From Bullera alba (taxonomy: Eukaryota; Basidiomycota; Tremellomycetes; Tremellales; Bulleraceae), in the NCBI GenBank assembly GCA_001600095.1, contig BCIX01000001.1, forward strand, positions 5,605,198 to 5,669,197: a DNA stretch of 64,000 nt, given 5' to 3'. Shown in pieces: positions 49,042-60,253 of this stretch. Each line of letters begins with the position of its first letter. Within the stretch, counting starts at the first letter, position 1. The position numbers and the translations under genes are program-made. The notes under the pieces were generated by a model. It was not told where the DNA came from and made no database searches. It was given only the letters and a program-made list of their open reading frames with translations.

Positions 49042-49450
49042 GTTGAGTGGATTGAAGTGGGATCAGTGAAGATATAACTATAGAATAAGTACAGTGATAG
49101 TCGTCTACGGTAAGAGATCAACTGACCCACACTGGCCTCACCGTCTTTATATCCCGCTGGTCACGGGCTCTGTGCTGCTCTGTGCGTTGCATTCGGGCTC
49201 AACATGACGTCAAGTTGAAAGGAGAGTGCCAAGTGATGTGTGCATGCAGTGCGTTGACTCGCATATGATGGCGATGACTTCATTGATGGCGAGGAGAGAC
49301 ACTCATCCCCTCGAGGCACGGCGGTGATGGTGTTTCATGTGTGGAGTACAATTCAAGGCACTCGAGTTTACAATTCGGAACATCTCACACGGACACCAAA
49401 CTACAACTCTAACGGGACTCCGAGTCTCTGACAAATCTCGAACCAGGCAT
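49042..49450 (-). promoter_or_regulatory. Upstream of CipC-like gene
   Basis: 409 bases holding the CipC-like promoter and the hydrolase 3' UTR. Nothing else seen. Confidence 0.5.
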
Positions 49451-51053
49451 CTACTCCTGATCCACAGTAACGACGACCTCCACAGTCATAGGTCCATCCG
49501 CTGCCTTCTCCCCATCCAAGACTTGACCGAGGGTGAGAAGGCCCGGGGCAGTTTTTGGTGGAGGAGGAATACTGAAGCCCGTCATTTCCCTTGGCGACGA
49601 AGAGGTTCGACGAGCCGACCTCAGCGAGAGCGACGAGAAAGACGCTCTGGAATCTCGAGAGAAGGTCGAGTATGTCGGTGAGAGAGGTGTTTGCAGCTGC
49701 CACGTCGATACACTGTGTGGTGTGACGGGCGTTGAGGGTGTGACATCCTGCAGGACAGATGCCAACTCCACGTGCTCCAGTATCACCGGGTCAACACTGC
49801 AACATATTGTAAGCCAATGAGCAATCAATACACCCTGTAGACGGCGGCACTCACACGTGAGGATGAGTCATGGTCATCCACCTCGGTACATCCTGCACCA
49901 CCTCGAGCATTGCTGGGGGTCGGCATGGTGCCAGTCCCTTCTGGCGATCTTCTACATTGTCATTCAGGGCTCTGATCAGGTTTCCGTACGTGCCCCTCAT
50001 GTCTTCTTCGGCGTCCTCGTCACTCTTGCCAGTATCGTCAGTGACGGTACAAAGCCGTACCCATCTCATTCCAACTCACCTGGATGATGAGCACAGGACA
50101 GGTCAGAATCTTCAACTCAGCCTTTGTGAGCAGGTCGGATCGACAGGCCATCTGGCTGCTGATGTACGGGACGTATTGCTTCAGCTGGGCATTACCGGTT
50201 AGCGAGATGCCCCTTCCAAGAGCTGTACGAGTGCTCTTCGACTCACCTTTCCTTGGAGCAGCTTTGTCGCTTGATGATCGATGAAACGCCGCTTGAGGTC
50301 CTTTACCGATTGTAAGTTGTAGTTCCCAATACACCACCCCCAAGAAGCTGTCGTCATGTCTTCCAGCGCTTCAATGTCTTCGCCCGCTATGGCCTTGCGC
50401 AAGAGCTACGAACATTCGTCAGGGACCCAACCGCAGGCTGGCGGTCCAACGACAACTCACCTCCTCGCACTCGGCGTATGCGAACGTCCAAGCGGCCGGC
50501 TCTGGCGTGAGTGGAGGTGAGACCATTGTAAGTGAGGAGGTGTGATGTGGGTACTTCTGAGCATAGCGCAATGCTGTCATCGCCCCGACTGACACGCCGA
50601 CAACGTGGGCCGATTTGACACCTAGCTCCTCCTGCCACTTGCATCAGCTTCAAAGGGTCCCAGTAGGCCCAAGTTGACCCTAGGGTGTGACTCACCAGGG
50701 CGACGTGCATATCGTCCGCTGAATCACTCAAGCTGAAGGTCGTTCCATCCGGCAGGGGCGCCGTTTCCGTCGCTCCATGACCACGAGCGTCAAAGCTGAT
50801 CAAGTTGTAGTTCTCATACCACTCCGGATCATCGTATTGCGGGAAGCTGATAAAGGTCAGGAGCTAAGAAGACCAGCAAATGAGAACCGACTCACAAGAA
50901 GAACGAGTCTGTCCATATCGGATGAACCAGAACCACCGAAGGAAAGTTGGAGTTGATCTCGTCGGCTGAGCGGTCGCTGGGCGTGGAGATTCGAGCGAGA
51001 AGCTGAGCGGCGGGGAGCTGTCCCCGAGCTGGAATCGTAGCGACTCTGGACAT
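49451..51053 (-). CDS. Alpha/beta hydrolase fold protein
   Basis: The ATG at 51053 gives MSRVATIPARGQLPAAQLLA, then NFPSVVLVHPIWTDSFFL. The hydrolase core has LISFDARGHGATETAPLPDG (strand beta-4 region), LGVKSAHVVGVSVGAMTALR with the nucleophile Ser in GVSVG, and SLTMVSPPLTPEPAAWTFAY. A cap-like region (SWGWCIGNYNLQSVKDLKRR) and CPVLIIQ near the acid residue follow. The C-terminal third includes VPRWMTMTHPHV, which may carry the catalytic His, and an added Ser/Thr-rich tail ending VEVVVTVDQE. Several short introns. The substrate cannot be told; serine esterases, lipases and epoxide hydrolase-like enzymes share this fold. Confidence 0.8.
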
Positions 51054-52152
51054 TGCGAGTAAGATGCTTGATGTGCGGTTCTAGTGGTTCTCGAATCTCG
51101 AGAGTTGAACGCAGTATGGAAGGTGGGTGGTACGGAGTCTGTAGTCACTCGAGAATGGAACTGGAAGATGGTCAGAAAGCCTGAAGATGTATCTCCAGTA
51201 GAAATGATTGTACACAGAAGAATCGATTCTGAGAAGGTATTCATTGACGGAGTGGTCGCTGCACCTCTGCCTAATTGAAGCCATAGCGCCAACAGGCGCC
51301 AATGAAGCCATGGGCTGAGTCCCTGAAGGCGGAGAAACATGTCTGCGCCCTCAGTACACCAAGACATCGGCATCCAGGCTCACTCTCCTCTCCCTCAGCA
51401 GCCCTCAGGCCTCAGGCCTCAGCCCTCTGGGCCTGCTGACTCACTCGAACACTCGAACAGACTCGAACACCCGAAGGAACCTGCAGGAACGGACATGCGG
51501 AGGTTCGATCGGCGTTCCTATCTTCGCAGACTTGCTTCATTAGGGATGTACAGGGATGTACCGTCACTCTGATACCTTCCAATCTTTTACGAAGAAGAGG
51601 GCGAGGACGGAGAGGGCTGGGCGAGACATGTGAGGAGTTGGAAGAGTCGGAGCAAGGTGAGAAGAAAAGAGACTGACCAAGCTGGGAATAGTCCGAGCTC
51701 TGCGAACAAAAGGCGATCTGACTTTTCGCCAATTAGGCTCATCGCCCTCTCACGTCTCACGCGCAGATGCTTCGGCTCGGGCAGGGTGACAGTAAGCGTC
51801 AGAGTGGTTCGGGTTGCGTATTGTTCTATCTGAGCGTTGACTGCTCTTGCGAGAGCTGCAGGCATGCATGAGCGTGACTACTGTAACTTACCTTGCCAGC
51901 CTTTACCATTTTGGCCAGCCAGCATGAGTCATGCTCACGTGGAGATGGTATTCATCTTAGGATGGCTGCACAAGCCATGAGCTTCCCGCCAGCAGCTCAG
52001 CGGTGATCCCCGCCGGCGACTTTCAGAATCGTCGAGCAGGCCAGCGGCCGCTCATGCAGCTCGCTCGTTCGCTGCCTGCAAGCTGCCTGTAACTGGATAT
52101 GATTGAACAGCTCATCCTCTCTCACCACATCGTATCGCTGAACTGAATAGTC
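51054..52152. promoter_or_regulatory. Divergent promoter, hydrolase/RBM25
   Basis: 1099 bases. Short direct repeats (CCTCAGG-type near 51400-51425 and ACTCGAACA-type near 51445-51470). A minus-strand ATG frame of 92 codons (51865-51587) shows no family and is not called as a gene. Confidence 0.45.
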
Positions 52153-54855
52153 ATGTACAACGGACAGCGTGAGTGCCTCTCGCCCAGTCATACGTCTACT
52201 GCTGATCTTGAACTCTGTCGGTAGCCCCACCGCAGCAAGCTGGAGGAAGTCTTCCGCCCTTTCCACCGAATTTTACACCTGGCGGACCACCGCCCAATGG
52301 ATTCCCTCCATTCGCTCCAGGGGGTCAATTCGTTCCTCCACCCTTCCCACCTAACTTCGCACCTCAAACGTCTCCACCTAACCACAATGGTTTCAACTCG
52401 CCCATTGCACCCGGATTTCGCCCACCGCCCGGCGCACCTGGCATGGGATTTCGCCCCCCTCATCCGGGACTAGGGGCGCAACCGGGTCCAGGGGGACCGA
52501 TGGGTGGACCACCAAGATTTCCAGGTCCTGGGGGACTACCACCGCCGGGTATGGGAAGTAATGGCGGGCCAAGTGGTGCGCCCCCTGGTTTCCAGAGAGA
52601 AGTCAAAACGACGAGTGTCTTTGTCGGCAGTATAGCCCCCGGCATCGACGACGACACGTTGAAGGGTCTTTTGAATGTAGGTCGTCGGGTATTTTGATTA
52701 GGTTGCATGACAGATTAAACTGACTTGTGCAGGCTTGTGGCCCTCTGCATCAGCTGAAACGGGTGATTGGAGCAAGTGGAAAGCCTCAAGCGTTTGGATT
52801 TGCCCTTTTCGAAAACCCGGAAGTTGTCATGAGGTGCATCAGGTGTCTGAACGGCGTTGAGCTGCCGGATCTCTCCCCCGAAGGAAGGAGAGAGCAGAAG
52901 AAGAAAGCGCTGGTTGTCAAAGTGGACGACAAGACGAGAGAATTTTTGGAAGAATTCGAGTCGACATTGGGTCGTACAGCGGTGAGTCAATGATCACCCT
53001 CGCGGCAAGTGCGATACTAACACTTACATGTGTAGGACGATGAAGAAGCGGACGCCTCGTGTCGGAAGTTCATCGCCCACTCAGTCGCATTGATGACGAA
53101 TCCCAATGCTTCGGCGCCAGCCGGGATAGAACCAGAGAGACCTTCAGGCGGCAAGTCTCCCATCGAGGTCATCGTCCCAGCTCATCTGCAAGATCTGCAA
53201 GAAGGAGACCTCCCCGAGCACCAAAGAGTCGTCGTCCTCGATCAGATTGCCATCTTCCGAGAGAACGCTGCAAGGCGGGAACGGGAGAAGAAACGGCTCG
53301 AAGATGAGAAAGAGCGCTACAAGGCGATGGAAGCGAGTAACTACAACACTTCGCAGAGTTCCGCCGCAGGGGGAGGGTATGGCTACGGCGGGAGGACATT
53401 TGGACGGGAAATGTCAAATCAGCGTCAGCAACAGCAGCAGCAGCAACAGCAAATGCCACAAAGGCAGTGGGGTCCCGGATCGCAAGATTCGCCCAACAAC
53501 GCTCAGAGCTCGGACAGGAGGAACGGAGACAGACGTGACTCGCATCAGCGTGATCCTCAGGGGTACGACCAGCCAGTCAACTTTGTCAAGGCGCAACACG
53601 CCGGATCAAAGGTGGAGAGCGAGCGGACAGACGAAGAGGAAGAGGAGATCAGGCAGCAGCGCCTCAAGAGGGACAAGGATCATGCCCTAAGAGATGTGAG
53701 TGATACCCGGGAAGGTGTGAAGTGAGAACAGCTTGCTGATCGGATACCGCGTAGCGTGAGGCCCGAGTAGAAAGACGGGAAAGGCAACGCCTGGACAATC
53801 TGAACCGAGAGCTGGCCCACCGCCGTCAACAAGCGGACCACGAGGAGAGACTGCGACAGCGGCAGATTGAGACTTATGCGTCTTGGGACGATGACGAGAA
53901 GGCAGAGCGAGGTAGAGAGTTGTTCTATGCGGACAGGTACGCTTGACCACCCAATCCCATCATATCATCAAACTGACTCACCAACAGGTCGCGGTGGCGG
54001 GCGCAGAGGCAGTCGATTCGAAAGCGAGAGTTCCAAGACGACTTGCGAGATCGGCATCAAGAGGAAGAAGAGATCAAAGCGCTCGAGCGAGAATCGGAAG
54101 AATTCCTCAAACGACAGATGGAGGAAATGGCTCAGCTCGAGCAGGAACAGAAGAAGGCTGGTCTTTTGACAGAAGATGCCGCGCCCATCAGGCTCAACAT
54201 CGCTGCTGCTGCGGTACCCGTCGTGACGAAGAAGGTAGAGGAGGCGGAAACCGTCAAACCGAAACCCAAGATCGCTTTCGAAGGTGATGAGGACGAAGAG
54301 AACGAGGCGAATAAGAAAAAGAGGACGCTGGTCAAGCTCGAGTACGGAGGTGATGGCCTCACCGACGCGGAGAAGATCGCAAAGAGGAACGCCAAGCTGC
54401 TCGAAATCAAGGGCGAGATACCGAAGGACAGGCGGAGATTGTGGGCCACTAACATCGAGTGGGCGGCAATCAGCGAGGTGCGTCCCATGGCAGTACTCTT
54501 GTGTCAGTGTGATACGAGCTAAAGCCTCCCGTAGCAATTGCTCAATGACAAGATTCGTTCGTTTGTTCATGGCCAGATGCGCAATCTCCTCGGTGAGGTC
54601 GATGAGGATCTGGCAGACTTCATCTTCGAGCACTTGAGAGAGCACAAAGGGCCCGACAACCTATTCGACGATTTGGAGCCGGTAGGTTCTTCCGTGTCAG
54701 ATGCAGGTCCAGCATGTGCTGATCAAGCACTGTTTCTCTACTTCTAGGTATTCGCCGAAGAAGCCACTTCATTCGTCACTGCCCTCTGGCGACAATTAGC
54801 GTTCGAGAGCGCCGCCTATGTCGCCGGGTACGAAACAGGAAATGTCATGGCATGA
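52153..54855 (+). CDS. RBM25: U1 snRNP-associated splicing factor, RBM25/Snu71 type
   Basis: It should help 5' splice site choice. The ATG at 52153 gives MYNGQ, and an intron follows after 16 bases. The N-terminus to about residue 150 is Pro/Gly/Phe-rich. An RRM follows: TTSVFVGSIAPGIDDDTLKG, RVIGASGKPQAFGFALFENP and VMRCIRCLNGVELPD. The middle is a highly charged coiled coil (RQQADHEERLRQRQIETYAS) preceded by a nine-residue poly-Gln run. The C-terminal PWI domain reads DKIRSFVHGQMRNLLGEVDE, LADFIFEHLREHKGPDNLFD and ends GYETGNVMA. The order Pro-rich/RRM/charged/PWI matches RBM25. About seven introns. Confidence 0.9.
53426..53452 (+). repeat. CAG/CAA run coding nine Gln
   Basis: Nine consecutive Gln codons, CAG mixed with CAA, in the charged region of the RBM25 gene. 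CAA interruptions would be expected to lower length instability. Confidence 0.9.
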
Positions 54856-55269
54856 GGAGCGAGAGGTCTAAAGGCGAAAAGCGAGCTGGATCCAGCACGG
54901 AGGTATGTTCCGTCTTGAGGATGCATGTGGTGTATGAACTTGAATGACTACACCGAGGGTCGGTCCGAACACAGAACGCGGCTGGGGGACGCGAGGGTTC
55001 ACACGCACAGGTGGGCCAGTCGCGATTCGGTTCTGCACAAGTTGTTATCTCACTCAACAGCTGTTTCACCTCTACATTTCCGCAATCCGTAATGGCAATA
55101 CCTGCTGCTCCGCGTGAGTGTGCGGTGCAGTCTCAGATCTCATGTCTCACACGAAACGTTGAGTCCACTCAACCGCTGACTCTTGTACAATCCCCTGCAT
55201 ACATGCAAACGCTGCGATATCCTCCCTGACCATGCCCGGGCGCGCGACGTAGAGCTACTCGAGCTCTCC
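54856..55269. other. Convergent 3' region, RBM25/mL49
   Basis: 414 bases holding both 3' UTRs. Nothing coding. Confidence 0.5.
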
Positions 55270-56055
55270 CTAGTATCCCATCTGCTCCAACCACGACTTG
55301 ATCTCCTCGTCCACACGGCCTTTGAGGATTAGATGTTGATTCGTGGGTTTGACTCTAGCTTGCGGAGGGGCTGTGACTGGGTCGACGTGCATGTTCTGGA
55401 GGTATGTGTTGAGGTGGTCCCGCATGCTCTGTGGATGTGATCGTCAGCGTACGCCATTTGTGCAAGCATGCCGTCTGCGAGGCTTTTCGGACTCACATAT
55501 GAGTCGCCCTAGATTGAAGAGTGGTCAGCACTAGTTAATCTATCTCGCCAGCTCTGTCTCCTGCAGCTGGCCTCGCAGTCCCCCCCGGAGATCGACATGA
55601 GCCCTCGAGTGCAGGCTACATCCTCGCATCTTCCAACTCCCGACACATTTCCCCTGCCGATACCGAGACTTGTCACTCACCTCTATCTTCCTAACAATAG
55701 TCTGTACCCGGCCGTTGTTGCTCTTCTCTATGTATACCGGCAAATGCCCCGACCCCGTCCTGATCACCCTGTACTTGACGACCTGATTCGGTTCTACTAT
55801 CCCACTCATCTCCCGCACGTCTTCCGACACCAATCTCGTCTTGTCAAACACATTCATCACCTTCGTTGCGCGCGATCGTGAAGATTGAGAGCCAGTGGAC
55901 CCGGATTGTAGACCGAATGGGTTTTTAGGAGGGGTTGGCGATGTGTTGGCTTGCAGCTCCTGCTTCTCGGCGGCTTTGACTCGCGCTCGAAGTGATCTAT
56001 ATGGCGTGGCTGGCTTTATGCGCTGTAGCGCCATCATTGTCGGTCGAAATGACAT
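55270..56055 (-). CDS. IMG2: Mitochondrial large ribosomal subunit protein mL49
   Basis: Exons 56055-55681, 55508-55497 and 55428-55270 sum to 182 codons. The protein starts MSFRPTMMALQRIKPATPYR, a basic presequence. The mL49 domain reads GSGHLPVYIEKSNNGRVQTI then VRKIEGDSYSMRDHLNTYLQ, and it ends KGRVDEEIKSWLEQMGY, as in yeast Img2 and human MRPL49. The middle exon is only 12 bases and encodes GDSY, part of the conserved core, so it must be included. The gene is tail-to-tail with RBM25 and head-to-tail with the epimerase-like gene. Confidence 0.92.
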
Positions 56056-56344
56056 GGCGGAGGTTGTGCAAAGGTGTTGCTCGGATCTGTGATGATAGAG
56101 TTGTCTGTATCAAGCCCGTGACCATCGCTTGCATGCAAGATGGACATCCAAACCGACGAAATATCCTCGACATTTTTTGATCCCGCGTTTCAGCTCATTA
56201 TACGGCAGGTCTACTACTGAAATACAAGCTTGGGTCCATTGTCCATCTATACACATCTCTCATTCATGTCATGTCGTGTCTGAAGATCATCTCGGCCTGA
56301 TACTCTAGGTCAGCTGACAGCAAACACAGCAACATCGCCTGTGC

Positions 56345-58233
56345 TCACCACAATTGATCGTCCTGGAACCCTTTGACAATAGCCCTCAACTCGTCGATCT
56401 GGATCTTCGGCATGATCGGCTGGAAGCCCAGTATCTGCTTCGCTTTGGACCCGTCAAAGCATATAGCGTGCTCTGAGTTTCAAATTAGCCACATCACAAG
56501 CAGATTCACAGATGAACTCACTTCGGAAAGCGTGTTCGCCTAGGAATGGGGAGATGGGCGTAGACAGTATTGGCGGGTCCGACGCTGACAGCATGTCCGA
56601 CCAAGCTTCAACATGCTGACCGGCGTCCGTCAGCGCAAACGTGGCAACTTCATCCATAAGACACTCACCATCTCGTTGACATCATCGATCATATCGTTGA
56701 AGTCGGTCTACCACTCGATCAATCGCTGATCTCGTCGACCTCCCGAGGCCCGCGGACTCACCTTTGCAAAGGACTGCACCAGACTCGCCATGGTGGAGTT
56801 CAGAAAGCCGTACTTGATGTCCCAGACTTCTGCCACTGCTCTCGCAAGTTTGTCTTGCGTAGTGTCTCCCTCATCGACCACGTTGAACAGTGGTATCCTG
56901 ACCTTTTCCTTATCCTGTACTACCGTCTTGACCGTCTTCCAGGATTCGCCAAGGCTGCTCCTATTATTGCTGCCAAGGGAGAAAGTCGATGAAGGGGGCG
57001 GAGAGAATGAGAAGGGAATATCAACAGCGGTCTGCTTGAGTACAGTCTCTCGCGGTGTGTCTATGAGGTGCAGCGATAACAGGTAGAGTGATTGAGCGAT
57101 ATCGATCGAGTGGACAGTGTGTATACGCAGATCAGAGCTGATCAACGGCACTACGTCAGCTGACCCTCTCCCGATTCATCTAGCTAACCCACTTGTACAG
57201 GAACTTCATCTCCTCTTTGAGATGCTTGTATACCTGACCGACGACGAGTCTGGGTACCACCTCGCCTTCCCAGGTGCCCCTTCCGTACCAGGCACCGCAT
57301 CGAATGACCCCGGTGTTGAGGTTGGTGATCTTGGCGAGGCCGCGCAGTGTCTCGTGCCACCATCGGCCCCGTATGCCGTCCGGGCGGAGATCGGAGTACT
57401 CGTCGTGACCTGGAGATGAGGACGAAAGGGACTTCATCTCGTAGAAGGGGAATGTCAAGCGGACATAGGCTTTGGGCAGTTGAGCGGCAGACAGGTGTGA
57501 TGCAGATGTGGCGAGGGAGATGGCAAGTTGATACGTGTTGGAGATTTGCATCTACCACGGAGTGTCAGCTCAACCGCGAAATGTGAGAGTAAGCCGAGAG
57601 TGGTGGTCTCGATAGGAATCGCCGACCCACCAGTTCTGGCTTGTCAAAGCCCGTTTCGCCAGTCAAGTCATACACCACATCAAATCCGACCCAGCCCGTG
57701 GGCTGACCAGCCCATTCTGAAGGCGGAGCAAAGACAACTTCGTGATTCACTTTGTTGGCCAAGTTGACCTGTTTGTACTCGAGAAGCGAGTCCGGTGCGT
57801 TCAAGAGGGCGCGAAACTCCTTGTCTAGGTATCTGAGTAGCGAGGCTTAGCTAAATCCGTTGTAGACCGACTAGCTGAGTGGTGCATCCCCATGATGTTG
57901 TACTCAACTCACGTCGTTGCTGGATTCACAGAGAAGCGATCGGCTGTGCGTCAATCAGCTGTCAGCTTGAGGAAACCACGTCACATCAGCTTGTTGAGAT
58001 CACCTATGCGCACGAACTAGACTATGATCAGCTTCACTAGATCAATGATATGGTCGAAGCTGTCTGATGACGACCACTCACCACCGCCCGTTTCTCTTCG
58101 CCTAGGAGGTACACGGCCAACGATCTCGCGACTGTAGTAGTCCCACCTGACGTCAGCGAGATGCAGTAGACTTCAACTCACCTAGGACGAGTACGACGAG
58201 GCCCTCCTCCGGCTTTTTGAGCTTATCGCTCAT
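56345..58233 (-). CDS. NAD-dependent epimerase/dehydratase-like protein
   Basis: A Rossmann-fold protein, predicted atypical short-chain dehydrogenase/reductase. The ATG at 58233 gives MSDKLKKPEEGLVVLVLGGG and TTTVARSLAVYLL, a nucleotide-binding Gly-rich turn built across an intron. Then VRIADRFSVNPATTYLDKEF (with a 13-base exon at 58016-58004), WVGFDVVYDLTGETGFDKPE, AQLPKAYVRLTFPFYEMKSL, TNLNTGVIRCGAWYGRG and IHTVHSIDIAQSLYLLSLHL, which match the substrate-side strands of NAD-epimerase-like fungal proteins. The last exon ends KIQIDELRAIVKGFQDDQLW. I do not see a standard YxxxK, and the substrate is unknown. At least eight introns. Family membership is fairly sure, function is not. Confidence 0.72.
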
Positions 58234-59117
58234 CGCACAGTGGCGAGCAGGGCAGTGATGATATGCTTCCTCGACGTCAAAGATGTGGTTTTTTGGTGCT
58301 GGGTGTAAGCTCTGTGGTGGGTTGGTGGTGGGAATGAGCTTGGACCTCACAAGTGGAGGTGATGCCGAGAGACCGAGGATGATGTCAATGCGCTCCTGCT
58401 GCTCTTCATTGATGCCCTCAACGAAGCTGCAACTGCCGAAGAGCTTCAGCGAGGATGTAGGAAGTAAGGTGAGCTATCTGCGACAATGCAAGCACAGAAG
58501 CCTTCGACGATGATGTGACGAGTGATCGGCGACATGATACCAAGCTAACAATCTGAAACGCAAGAGCCTTCCTGATCCCCGACGCACGGATCACAAAGGC
58601 AGCACGAGCACGCTTGGCCCTTGCCGATCGGAGCGGAGAGGGGCGCATGGCCGAGGTCGAGGAAGATGAGATGATGCTGTAAGTTAAAGTAGCCTTCTGA
58701 GCCTCTGAGGAGATGTCGTCGGATTGTACCACAAGCTGAACACAGCTGGTCACCGGTCACCACCCAGGATTGAGGTGTCTCGGCCGCCAGATCGGACGGA
58801 GTCATTCACGGAGATGTCTTCCCTCAGGCACACAATCGGCGTGACCAGGAGATTTGATCCGTCTTTCCAACCAGTAGGCTGTGAGCGAGCAGGCTGGACG
58901 GAATGGCGAGCATGAATCTCCAGCAATGGCACAATGCTACCTCGTCGCTCTAATCCCTTTTGCTCGGCCAATGCCATTTGTGTTGACCACCTCTACCAGA
59001 ATCCCAGGGCCACTCAAGCAACACTGCCACATCGAGACGACGCGCACATCCACCCCTGATCCGTCTATCCAAGGCTATGCATTTGTTTTTCTCTCCTGAC
59101 AACTCCTCGCGAACGGT
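58234..59117 (-). other. Gap with a possible unassigned minus-strand exon
   Basis: 884 bases between ATP17 and the epimerase-like gene. An open 123-base segment, 58473-58351, is bounded by an AG acceptor and a GTGAGG donor and reads LFGSCSFVEGINEEQQERID. It can be joined in frame to upstream sequence holding an ATG near 58650. I do not recognise the product. Confidence 0.3.
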
Positions 59118-59934
59118 TTAGTGGTGGCCGTTCTTGTGGTGCTTGAGGTGCACTGTAAGAGGTCGGGGTCAGCGGTCTCCAAGCCTGATGTTCACGACAG
59201 TAATGGACAAGCGCTCCAAGACTCTTGTTGCGCAAGCACAAAGAGACTCTCGGGCGATGCTAAAGCAAGTCTAACTCACTGTTGTAGTCGATGGTGTAGC
59301 CGATGGTGAAAAGGACAGCGATGGCAACTAGGATGGTTTTGCTAAGTTGGACTGTCAGCCCGATGTCCGACGACTGATTTTGATCCGCTATCGTCCCTCG
59401 AATAGCTCTGTGCTCCCCTCCTGACAGCCTAGAGAAGGGCGACGCCATCCTCCGGTGGTTCTCTCTTGCTCCTTCCTCCCATAATGCATCTCCAGCATCA
59501 CTTACCCAGTGGCACCCTCTCCCTCAAAGTATCGGCCCTTGATACCGCCAGTTCGCTCGGATGGCTTCAGAGGTCCTTTTGGCAGCTTGGAGTAGAAGTC
59601 GACGACTCGAGCAGTTCTAGCGGAGGTCGATCCGGAAGACTAAGTCAAGTTGTTAGTACTTCATTTCTAGCAATGTCCGAATTGCTTTCTTTCTCCAGGA
59701 AGCGAAAATATCTCCTCCTTCCTAGGTACTTCTTCAGGACTATACCGCAGGCATTTGTGGCAGCGTGCAGAGACATTCCTGCCTGTACTCCTCCCTGTAC
59801 CGTTCTCCAAGCCACGTCGCCGGACACTTCGACGCTTGTTCCCTCGCCTTTTCCTAACTCACAACTGCGCTTGGCGTCGCGATCTTGGGTGGAATCAGAC
59901 TTCCGAGAGACCTTCTGGCTACGGTGGGAAGCAT
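59118..59934 (-). CDS. ATP17: Mitochondrial ATP synthase subunit f
   Basis: A small membrane subunit of the F1Fo ATP synthase peripheral/Fo sector. Exons 59934-59863, 59639-59506, 59341-59280 and 59152-59118 total 101 codons, so 100 residues, near the size of yeast Atp17. The N-terminus MLPTVARRSLGSLIPPKIAT matches the SLIPPK presequence region. The matrix part reads ARVVDFYSKLPKGPLKPSER, then GGIKGRYFEGEG. The single membrane segment ILVAIAVLFTIGYTIDYN ends HLKHHKNGHH, the f-subunit tail. The first intron ends with a perfect TACTAAC branch site. No single exon is long, so the gene is easy to overlook. It is divergent from GGC1. Confidence 0.92.
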
Positions 59935-60253
59935 GTTGGCTGTTGACTAGAGTGGTCGTACACTATACCCTGCTATTGCTATAGCCAGCTCTGAGTGGAC
60001 AGAGTGCTGAGGCTAGGGAGAGAGCGAGGCTTGGGTGGGAGGTTGGAAGATAATTCCGTCGTCTCCCGAATGTGGCACTTTTTGGCTCGTCCATCCAAGA
60101 TCTGACTCCGCTCTGGCCACCTCCCCATTGGTGCCTGATTTCCAGAATTTTGATATCGACGAGCAAAGATAGGTCCATAGTCGTCGATCAAGTCAAGTAG
60201 GCAAAGCGTCAACCTCGTCCGTCACCGAAGCTACCACCCAGCTCTCAATCAAG
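59935..60253. promoter_or_regulatory. Divergent promoter, ATP17/GGC1
   Basis: 319 bases between the starts of two inner-membrane mitochondrial protein genes. No motif is claimed. Confidence 0.55.

Noticed and set aside
51587..51865. Minus-strand 92-codon ATG frame
   Set aside because: It has a true ATG but no recognisable family; it lies in the hydrolase/RBM25 promoter gap.
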